Assembly (NCBI RefSeq): GCF_001039355.2
Contig: NW_019776033.1
Span: 62,001 to 126,000, forward strand
From: Lingula anatina
Lineage: Eukaryota > Brachiopoda > Lingulata > Lingulida > Lingulidae
Length of the DNA: 64,000 nucleotides
Direction of reading: 5' to 3'
Positions 34,101 through 46,100 of the stretch are shown here, piece by piece. The notes below the pieces were generated by a model that did no database searches, was not told the DNA's origin, and saw nothing but the letters and a program-made list of their open reading frames with translations. Made by a program: the position numbers and the translations under genes. Each line of letters starts with the position of its first letter. Within the stretch, counting starts at the first letter, position 1.

Positions 34101-37100
34101 CATCAATTATTCTAAGCACAAGCAAATACCCTATGCACATGTAGAGACAAGTTTTGAAATCAACAGTGGAGTACTTACTGCATTAAAGGAGCTTTTGCAA
34201 CCCCACAAATCAATATTTGATCATCTAGCTTGCAGTTATGTTGGAACACACGTACTGTTATTGTTATTCATAGCTATGTTCTTTTAGATTCATTCACAGG
34301 GTTTTATTCAAAATAAAGAGCGACCCGGACCAAATACTACCACAAACTTAATGTCCTTACTTCTTTTTAATTTTCCCCATTATTTATTTTAATTATTTAG
34401 TTCATCTGAATTCAACCCTGAAAACTAGAGGGACGGGTAAAACATAAAAGGGTGTTAACAGTGGATAGTGTAAAGTGCACATGTTTAAATGCACCGATCA
34501 CCGCTTCAGTGGTCTACTTACTTATTATCACCACTATTTTATTCTCTCTATTCGTTCATTCATTCATTCATTTTTTTCGCAAATTCCATTGGGTGGAAAA
34601 AATGACATGGCGAGCACAAGGTATCATCGATGTGAAGTTCAGATTCCAAATATGCACACACATAATAAGTAATATTACCTTCAGTTTGTTTTCTTTGCGG
34701 TTCACGATCACGGACGTAATTTGCTGGTCCATGAAAATGAGGATAGAAACCAAGAGGGCGGGGATGGCTGCCGCTAGAATGGTCCACCATGCATTGCTCC
34801 CCAGGGGGTTGACGATCCAATTGCGATCAATCGATGGCTACAAATGTGAAAATATATTTTAAAAAAAGTTTTTAAAAATTGAAATTCGTGTGTCGAAGAC
34901 ATGGTCATCAGTTTATGCAACGCAAATCTGCAGTAATGTGAAATAATGCTTACAATTTCAAATATAGGCCTACAGTATACGCAATTACCTATTAGTTTTA
35001 ACTGATAAATATGCATCAAAATGGCCGTACCTGGAATTTGGTCGGCACTGACAGTTTTGGGGTTTTAATGTCAACAATACGGTCTGTGGTGACCATGATG
35101 GCGATAGCTATGGGAACTGCAAAGTCGCCCACAATGGAACGCACCTGAATGGGAAAAAAGATGACAGTGCTAAGCAGGCAGCAGAAATAAATATTCAATT
35201 ATTTCAATTTTTGATGAACTCTTTTATCCAAATAATCCAAACAAACATTATTTCAATTTTTGATTAACTATTTTATCCAAATAATCCAAACAAACAAGTA
35301 ATGGAGGGGAACTTCAGTTGTCTGTGTGAATGTAATCCATTGTTTTGGTCAGTGTAATGAAATGCACACGACTAATAGTGCAATTTTAAAATATATTATG
35401 CAGTCTAAATTACGCCAACAGACGATCTGGTTGTAATCAAGGAGGTACTAAAGCGAGATGATGAGCACCCTAACAGGGTTCCCGTATGCCCTTATAAATT
35501 AAACTGAAAACGCACCTATAAAGATCAACTAAAACTTGGTAAAAAAAAACACCTATGTACTTTCTTCTTCCTGGGTCCTTAAAGAAGTTAGGCACATAAT
35601 GATATATGCCGAAAGCCCAAGTTTAAGTTGTTTTTTTATGGATTTTAGTTTAATTTATTTATTTATTTCTTAAACAAGATAAACACGGTGATTATGGCGA
35701 ATCTTCAGTGATCTTGAGTGACGTAAGTAAGACTACTTCCGGTTTAAGTTGAGTCAGGCCGATTCTTGGCCTTCACACATTATCCCCTTACCCTAGAGGG
35801 CAGGTAGCCGCTTCCTCTGAAGCTCTTCAAGGCCATAGCAATTGTGAATGTCCCAATGAAAAGCAAAATGGAGAAAAGGAACACATCGGGGACGTAAGGG
35901 GAGTCGGGACATCCGTCGCCAATCAGCTCGCCTCCAAAGTCGGCGCATCCTCGTTTAACAGCAAGAACGAACCCGTTCAGATTATCAGACATGGTGTAGT
36001 TTGCCCTGCCCAAAAGCTCGTCCAAATCCAAACGTATGATTTCCCCTTGAGTTGCGTTGATGCTGCTCATGGTTGTCATATTGCTTTGAGTCACATTTGG
36101 ACGGTACTCACAGAAACAACTTTCTTGCGAATAATCCGCCGAGAATGTGTGTAGTTCAATGGGAGCTTTTTTCAAGATGTGGATAGATTTCTCGACAGCT
36201 TCAACGATAAAGATCACCGAAATCAACATGGCAAAGCTTTCCTCGGTGAACTTGGTGATGTACCTGACCAGGGCGCTCAGGTCAAAGATCACGATGGTCA
36301 GTAGAATAAGCGCTGTCCACATGCCCTCCCAAAAACGGAATGGTAGGTAGTCAATACCGTTTTCTCTACAACATACCAGTATTTGTTTATGGTAATAGAA
36401 TGAATGAACCACAACACAAAGCATAACCGTAAATACAGTTATGCAATTCTTTCAGTGACTAAATTTATGAGTTTTTTATTCTTCAATGTAAATAATATGT
36501 AAATATATATCGTAAATTTCAATTACTTGTATATATCATTAATTCAACATGTCGAAATTATGGTTCAAACTACTACTCAATCGATAACTAAGCAAATATG
36601 TTTGCATGGGCATCTTTTAGGACATCCACAATTAAAACTGAGGTCTGGTCTTACAATGCATAATATGTTGGACTCTAGTTCACTTACTTGCAAAACCTGT
36701 ACGAAACCCCTTCAAAGACCAACATCGGTCCGGTACTGCCCATGATAGTGAGCGGCTGGCCAGAAAATAGCGCATAGGTTATCCCCACAAACCCAGCGGC
36801 CACAAGGTTCTCTATATTTGCCTGAACGAACGAGCAAAAATTAACACCAACCGAGTTTCGTGTTCGCATTGGAGTTACATGAATAAGCTTTATACGTGTA
36901 CTAAGAGCTGTCGCGTGTGTGTGTGTGCACGTGCACAGGAATGTATAAGAAAGACGTTTGTGTTTGTCAGAGAGAAAGAGAGATAGGGAGAAGGAGAAAA
37001 TGTCATTACAACAATTTCAATATCATCTGTAAACGAATACAAAGCCAACCAAAAATGTTTTGATGGTGTTTTTTAAAATGACATACAACAGAGATGATAA

Positions 37101-40100
37101 GTCAGTAAGGTCTTACCATATGAAGGTCAGTTGAAATGCCAAGTAGTCCTCCGAAAGTCACATTGGCTGTAAGGCAAGCAAAGTATAAAAACAAAATTGT
37201 GGCCAAACACTGGATGTGCAGAGCGTCTTTCACATCACTCACGTAAAACTTGATCTTTCTTTTTACGTCTTGGACGAGTCCACCAAATAATCTGGAATAA
37301 ATTACACATAAAAATGTTAAATTTCTTTGTTTTCTGGAAATAAGGAGACTGTAAAAAGAAACATGGTACTGTTGTTCATTTTTTCCTCAAAATTTAAGGT
37401 ATGAAAAAAACTGATATAAGTACAAAATGTAGACGCCCAAACACTGTTTCATGGGTTCCCCTGCGAAAAAATGGTCTCATTTAACGCTCACTTGTGGTTC
37501 TTAATCTGTCCTAGTACATAATGTTTTTCTCTTTTAACGAAAAATGTTCTTAATCTGTTCTAGGACATTCTAAAGGACTTCCCAAAAACAGTTCTAGGAC
37601 TGTAATCATCATTACAGAACAACATTAGAACTGTAAAAAAAAATACACCAAATGTTCTTGAATAGATTGAGAACCGTAAGTAAAAGTTAAATTAGACACA
37701 TTTTTGCAAGAGTTGTGATCGTGTGTCTCTTTATTACTTCTGGTCAAAACACTTACTTTCCAGTTCTTGACAAAGTAGATTCTTCTCCGATTCCGGAGTC
37801 TCGCGCATGCTCAGCTTCATCTTCGGAGTCAGAATGCTGTTCCTCTGGCAAGTGCTGGTGCGAATGAGAATGCTTCATCTGGCGTCGAACGACTTTCCTC
37901 CTTCTTGCCTGTATATTTTGAAAACATATTTATATTCACATTAAGTGGCAGCTACAACTACAACATGTTTATCTTTAAGACAATTTTCATGTAGACCGTA
38001 ATTATGACAATTGTTTAAGTTTAATTGTTTAAGGATATACGGAATGGGGTTGCATATGTATAATATTCATTACATCTATCTGTACTTGTACAATGCTTAT
38101 TTGTAAGTTTTGTCTTACTTTAGAATATAAAAAGTATTAACAACGTGCCCATGGACAGAAGGCTAAAACAATGTTTAGGATAGAACACTGCACAGTGTAT
38201 AATCATCCTGTTGCAAAAAATAAGAAAAAACTTCGAGCCAACCAGTAGAATACATGTATGTTAACGTAGGAATGCGTGGGAACATGTGTATCAATAATTA
38301 AATTTCCATTAATTAATTGTTTTAGCTAAGTAATACACGTGCGTGAAGATTTTATTTGATTTTCTAAGTCGGGTTTATCACAACGATTGCCAGATACACC
38401 TGATGCATTATTAACATATATTATCTTTTTATCATAGTGAAAATTCTTTGTTTTGAAGCAGCAGGGGCGACTTCGCCGTGTTTTTATATTTGGCTTGTCT
38501 GTTGGGTTAGACGCGCTTGTTATATAATCCTAGGCACAGAAATATTACAAGCAGTGTGTAAATGGCTAAATGTGGCACAGACTACTCGGTATGTTATATC
38601 TTGGTTAACTACATTTATGTTTAAGTAAACAAGCTAACGTATTTCTTGGTATGATGCACGTATTCTTTGCATTTTTTGAATAAATTAACAAGGGTGTCCA
38701 GCAGCTTGCTTACTATTTGTGTTGTTTCAAGTGCTGGGTGGTAAGTATATTTTAGTTGCAGTCTGGAAAGTTTGGTAGCTGGAGATCACTTCACGAAACC
38801 CTTGACATACATGTAATAATAATAAAACTAATCAGAGGCGCGAACTTGCAAAATCAATGTATGACTGTATAAGTAAACTAACAAGGTGACTTAGTTCGCC
38901 CTGATTTCACCTATTATCAACAGGTCTAATTATGTGATAAATTATGAGACATTACATAACACTGATGACCTTTACTTCAAGTATCGAGTTATTATAAATT
39001 TTGTTTCTTTATTCATATTTGATGGAAAAAGCCTTACCACAGTATTTGCATGTTGTGTATCTCCACGTAAATACATGCATGCTTCCTTCAAAGCATGCAT
39101 GATATGCCCTGTGGTATTCGTATTATATATAAGTTAGTTGGTTTTGCTACATAGTCTCGCTCCCCAGGACTAAACCTGATTACTGTTTCTGAGTTTCCAA
39201 TAAATTAATCAAGTTATTAGTCAGCAGCTACGTGTATGCGTTGTTTCTATTTGTTTGCATTATTTATTTATGTATGTATGTATGTATGTATCTATTTATC
39301 CATCTAATTATCGAGTTATGGCTGAGTATTACAGCTAACCCTCTGATAGCAGGCCCCACTAAAATACTGTACAAAATCACACTGCTTTTCAACATCTTTG
39401 TAACAGACTACTGTGATCAGAGGGTAAATATGTACTAGGCCAGAACATACCTGTGAAGGCACACTCTGCGGGGGCTCTATCCTAATAGAAGGATCCCACT
39501 CACTAGGGGGCAGCAAAGTCGTGTTGCTCAGGAATTCATCGATTGCCAGCACAACATCGTGCTTGGACCTGGCTTTGTAGGCTACTTCTTTGAATACCTG
39601 GATTAACACAAGAACAAGCATGTACCCCAACACGGGCATCATAACCAGTCAGGAGCAATGATAAAAAATTCAAAGGCTTTAACATTCTGTATTGTCAAGG
39701 AACATTTCTTGTAAAACTTTTTTTATAATTCATTTAGTTTGTTTTAATCTGTTCCCCAAAACTATCTGTTTTATATTAAAATCTTATGTTGTCATATTGA
39801 ATTAAAAGTTGCAAAGACTATAAGTGCATATTTATAGTAACACGTGTAGTACGTGTGCGTGCGCTCACGAGAGCGCGCGCGCGCGCGTGTGTGTGCGTTC
39901 CTCACCTCGTCACACATCAGAGTCCCCATAACCCGACCCAGTTCATGGTAGTTGATGGGGTTCTCTCCGCCTTTCGGGCCGAGGAGGAAGAATATAAACC
40001 TCGTCGGCAGGGAAACCTCGGTCATATCTCCCAGAACAGTGCTGTTCGACAGACGGGCTAAGAAGCAGACAGGGTGTGTCAGGAAGTCCACACCCCCGGA

Positions 40101-43100
40101 GAAAATGTTGCATGCCTCTGCTCCTTGGGGGATCTTGCGCAGAAAGTTTCTGTTGTGCTGGAAGACAGAGGAGGGGACATGATTGTTTTCTTGTGGTGCT
40201 ATGAGATTTTTACGAGAACGTCATACAATTGCGGAACTTTTTTTATCTACACGTTACACTGTAAATTCTAAAGACTTCCATCAAGTCTACGGAAGATTAA
40301 TTAAGTTCAGACTTATTTTGTCCCTTACCACTCTAAAAATATATAAAATTGGCTGTTACCACACACACATATACATACAGTTTTACAGAGATTAAAAATA
40401 TACACCGCTCTTTAATCAAGAGTCAATGCAATCAACTGAGCTCGGCCAAGCCATCCAATAATATTTTAAAAAAATAAAAGGGGAACGTCTATGTTCCTCA
40501 AATATGTTTCTGGGGCCGGCCTATGTTAATATTACCTTGTACAGGTTACTCAGCGCGAGACCAGGACTCCCATCTTCCCCCTCCCCCTCCTCCTCTTCCC
40601 CCTCTTGAGGAGGGGGAGACTCCGGTTCCGCCTCCCCCTCGGAGTCCGCCATGAGGTCATCAGCATCCGTTTCCAGCTCGATCCCTCCATCCTCATCCGT
40701 GTCCGAGGCCAGCCGGAAGCTGTTCAGACTCTTCGAGATGGAAGAGGTCCGCGTGCGGTTGTCGCTTGGCGCTAGGGAGTGAGTGTAGAATTAGTGTAAT
40801 GTGTAATCATTTGAAAAATAAATGTTCCTAAAAATCATTTCTCTGTAGCACCAGATTTAGTGAGGTGAAATCTAGCCAGCGTAAATTTTATGTAGCTATG
40901 GTATGAAAGTTACGAATGAAAGAAGACAAAAAAGAAATATACTGATTAATTCCCAACAAAATATGTATATATTTAGCACTGACGATCAGAGGGGAAACAT
41001 GAAATATACATTTCCTCTTCATGCACTACGACGTCCTATATTGGCGAAAGTTTTTTTTCAATTTTTTTATTAATTATTTACACAGTATATCTACTTAACA
41101 CCAAATTATATTAATTTACTATTTTTACCTGGCATAAAACACGCAGCAGTACTCTCATACAAAAATACGATATTACCGTAGCAGTCAGCGAATGTTACGA
41201 GCGTTATTCGTGTTGTAGCTTTTTTTAAGGCTGATATTGGAAGTAAGGAAATAACTACTACATGTACATGTATATAAACAGTGAAATAAAGGTTTTATAG
41301 CTCAGTTGTGCTGCTGTGTTGCGTTGCCATGCGCACCTGTCGCAGCATGTATCACCCCTACTGAGATAGTTGTCAGGTGATGAAGATACCAGATAGTGAT
41401 GAAGTCAGTGAATGGGATAAGATCCACCGCAAAGAACAATGACACTAAGGGCACCTTCCCAATGAAACTAACGCTCTACGTAGATCGATCCAACTCCTTG
41501 GGGACTCTCGCTAAATGCAATCAGATTAACAGTTTCATCCTTTATTCAGTGACTTTTCCAAACCGTTTGTTCAGTAAACTACTTAACGACAGATAGAGCC
41601 GTGTTAATTATAAATCTCTCTTAATCTGATTGCATTGAGCAAGAGTCCCTACGGACTTGGATCGATCTACGTAGAACGTTAGTTTCATTGGGAAAGAGCC
41701 CAAAGTAAGGCCTATTACGTCTTAGAAGAAAATGCTCGGACTCGCTACGCCACTCTGCATGCATTGAACATGTATAGACTCACAATTGATAAGGCGGTTT
41801 AAGGAAGCAGTCAGGTTACGACTATAATTGTGACCTTTAGACCCTCTAGACTCACAATTGGTAAGGTGGTTTAACGAAGCAGTCAGGTTACGACTATAAT
41901 TGTGACCTTTAGACCCTCGTCTACCCACCAGGCTGTTCGCCCGTGAACGGTCTGAAACAGAAAAGTCGGGTTAGTAAAAAGTTAGGAAAGACACTCACTA
42001 AGACCGAAGAAATAAAGTCTACATTGCGTGAAATACAAGGAAAAAAATATAGATAGCGGAGCTGCGCTTAGACAAAATTGTATTCAATTTTGTATTTGCA
42101 ACAAACGTGACTTTTCCCAATCGTGTAACCTATTAGTCATACAGGGGCATAGGTTGTAAATCTGATTTGCAATTTCCTTTTGCGTTTCGTTCGGTTCAGG
42201 AACGGTTCAAAATTATTGCGCAAACACACCTTAAAGAAAGCATACGGTAATATGATTAACTCTAATACAAAGAAAAGGTGAAATGTGTTATATCCCAGTG
42301 AGGAAATAAGTGCCTTGTTCCACCACAAACTGCCAGTTTTACAATAGCTGTGAGTGCATTGCGTATTAAGTAAATTGCACTTTACGGTTTTGCTTTGCTT
42401 TGGCATCAAACGTGTGAACAACCACAATAATAATGTAGAGTATCGAGGAAGCCAATCGGTAAAACTGAAGATATGTCCATAAATTTTACAATGAATACCA
42501 CGAAGTGAATGTTGGCAGCAGTTGTGGAAAATGCACCTTTTGTTTCAAGATTGCATTTTAGAGAAGTTTGAAAAACTGTTTGATTAATATCTCTAATTAA
42601 TCTATATTAACCACTAAACCCCAGAAATTACATATGTTACGTTGAAAGAATCGAACTGCCTTAGTCAGAAATGGAAATTTATAACCAGGAAGTGACTGAC
42701 AGCAAAGTGGATTAGAAGTTTTTCTTGTCTGACGAGGAAATAAGTATAGTTTAAGTAATTCATGATTACAGGAATAATGCAGAAAGACCCACCCCCTCCA
42801 AATGGACAGTTTTCCTTCTTTTTGTTTCAGACATACAGGAAGATTACTCAAGGCCCTTGTACCCTCTTTTGGGGTCACAGATTGATATTCACTAGATATT
42901 TACTTATATATGACTCTGGCTAATCCGTGGCACGATTCTCTGCTGGAGAAAAGTGCACATAATTAACCTGCGGTCCTGGTAGAGGGTAGGGTCCTTCCGT
43001 CATCTTACGGACATACTTAGAAAGAAATGTTACGGACATACATAGAGAAAATTGTTATGGACATACTTGGGGACTTTGGCTCTCCGCCTGGTGTATTGAC

Positions 43101-46100
43101 GTCCACGGTAGGAGGTCGCTTTTTTGACCGCTTCTCGTGTTGGTGATGATGTTTCCGCAGGAAAACTTCGATCACCTGCTGCAGATCAATGCCGTGAAGA
43201 TGGGTCTTCAATAGTCTGTAAGCCAGCATGTCTGGAATAACATACAGAGATTTATATCCGGAAAGCTATTTGATTACATAGAAACGGAACGGAAAAGTGC
43301 TTTGTTTTTGCAAGTTGCTTTTGTTTCTGTATAAATGAAGTGTTGAGGTGACCTTGTAATTGAAATTAACAATAAAACACGAATTGCGAAAAAAACGAGA
43401 AAAGCCAATTACAGATATATCCGTTAACATCTAAAACAGGGTATTATTTTTAATGTTTTTTTTGGGGGGGGGGATTATTACTTGATCAACGTGGCAATTG
43501 GCAATCATAAAATGACCAGTATTTTAACAGCATAGAATCTAACTCAGAATTTCTATATTCGACCCACTACAACCATTACATTTTTTAAATCATATTAATG
43601 ATATTATCAAAACAATGGAAAGTGAAACCAACGCAAGTTAAACTTACCGGAAATTTCCAACATGTTGGAACCGTCCAGGTCCAAAATGACGGATCCATTG
43701 TGCAGTATGTCCTTCAGCTCCTTCAAATATTTGTATGACAAAGTGGCTACTCGGGGCTTGGACCAACGCTTCCCGCCTAACTCTAAAACTTCTTCGAATT
43801 TCACCCATCTGAAATACATTTACGCTGGCGTAAAGTTAACCAAATCGGCCATCTAAAATCACAATAGTATTATTTTTGAGTATTGTACTATATATCAGAT
43901 AAGTTATAGCTCTTTGTAAAAAAAGTGATAAAACCAATAAAGAATATTATAACTTAGATACAGATCATATGAAATTTTTTTAAGTTACAATGTTTATCAA
44001 AATTGATGTACTACCACTCTTTTAGTCGTTTTTTCTTATGAAGAAGTACATTTCATTTTGTGATACAAATTTCCTCACAAGCACTTGCATGTATTTTTTG
44101 GCAGTAAACAATGATGCAATAAATACCAATATGGCGATACTAAGGCGTGCACAGACTATGATAACCCTAGACGCAGTGCGTGAACTTCTCTCGCATTGAT
44201 TGTGATATCATCCTATGTGAATGCCAACGAGTTTAGAGTGCAACTCGGGTTCCAACTTATTCTCACTAGCCTGGGTAATAATCAGAACATGACCTTAAAA
44301 CCTTTACCCGTGCTCATCACTCAACACTTCGTGCATATTGCATTTTTTTGTTTTTTTTTTTGTTCTTTATTGTGAGACAACCCGTATGTTTTAATAGTGT
44401 GGAATATCACTGCACGTACTGACACATACACAGCCATTCAAGAGCAACTTAGCAGTAACCAATATTTATCTGTAAAAAAAAAAAAGAACTTCGTGCACAG
44501 GTACTAGGCCTAAAGTTGGGCTCAAATTTCTGTCCAGAAACTTAGCCTATACTTTGAAGCAGGTTTAATCTGAAGGTTTATCTAAATTGATTCAATGATA
44601 TTTACCCCTCTTTGGCTTTTCCTTGCGAAACACAGCCAGTAAATAAAGTTATTGATATGTCTAATGAAGTCACCACTGGGTGGAAACACCTTGTCAAGAC
44701 GATATCAGTTTGCTTAGTGACTTAGTTCAAGGACAAAAAAAAAGCGTGAGAATCGGTGTTTTACATTATTTATGAAACCAGACTCGGTTCGAAAAGTCGT
44801 AGTGGGCAAAACTTTAGCTCACAAACTGACTTAAGGCTTACAGTGAAAATGGCCCCTGGGCTGATATCGAGACCACCTCGACTTTTCAGACAGCCTACCT
44901 TGCCGTTTCCATCCATTCTTCATGTTCGACGCCCTTGAACCGCTTCAGTTCTGATAGTTCACAAAATAGATCTTTGACTTCTAACTTAATGTGGCCGGAA
45001 TCTATGTCCACGTTGAAGCCAACTTTTTTGGAAGCTTTGGGGTTCAGCCATGGGTTGGCACTCACCTCTGTAAGAATTGAAACAAAAATGCATGTATTTT
45101 AAAAGCTTAGGAAGAAAATCTAGAAGTCTAATATCAATATTTCAGAACAAGACAGTTCAGGTAAATTGTAGACAAGTAGAGCAGAAAAGTTAAACTTGAA
45201 CCAAACGACCAATGAATGCATGGAAAAGATCCAGTCATAACAAGTTTTTCACTGGCACCTCACACAAACAATCTTGTTACCAATCATATTATAACCATCA
45301 TATTATCAAAATAAATATAGACAAATGCAAATGAGACGGCATTCACGTAGACGCAACAAAGAAGTAACGCTTGTATGATATCTACCCCTAAACTACAAAA
45401 TTATGTCGGTACTAGAAAAAAGGACCAAAAAGTCTCGTTTCCTTCATATTGGTGTATCGATATTTACAGTATTATATATCAGTGTGAAAATTGGGACTTT
45501 TAAAGGGAATCATCCGAGAAAACCCCAAAGTCTCGCGACTTATCGTAAAAAAACGAAACTTCGTGGCATTTGGAAAAGAGTGAAGTCAGAAATAATGGCA
45601 GACTAGCGAGTGCGATGCACCAACGAATGATAGCTGACAGAATTTATCTACGGATATTCTGCTAATTGTTTTGTCTTTAAAGTTCCGTCAAATAACAGTC
45701 TACTGCACAGCAGTAGACCTACAAATTCGAAATGTTTTGCTTATCACCTTAGTATTGCTTTCTTAGACGACAATTCATTCGCACAAGTTTCGATGAAAAG
45801 TTAACACCACCTCACGCGGTATGATCTCTTCTGTGTGCATTTAAATATTTCTTATATAATTTTATATTTATTTTTCTATATATAAATCTATTTTTATCTG
45901 TCTCTTTATTTTATTTTATTTATTTATTTATTTTTTTGTTTGTTCGTTTGTTTATTTTCAAACGAAAATACAGGCTGGTAATCGTACAGGCGATGTAAAT
46001 AAAAGGAGGGGGTGTTCCCCTTTTCGCTTCAGCCACTGACTGTGGTAGACACATATGCCTAACGCGACCCTCGAAATATCGATCCAAACTCACCATAGTA

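Noticed and set aside
34452-34862. 136-codon + strand frame
   Set aside because: Overlaps and is antisense to the SLC4 exon at 34679-34837.
41722-41928. - strand frame with two copies of [16 protein letters not shown]
   Set aside because: It is the translated 72-bp tandem repeat; no evidence of coding.
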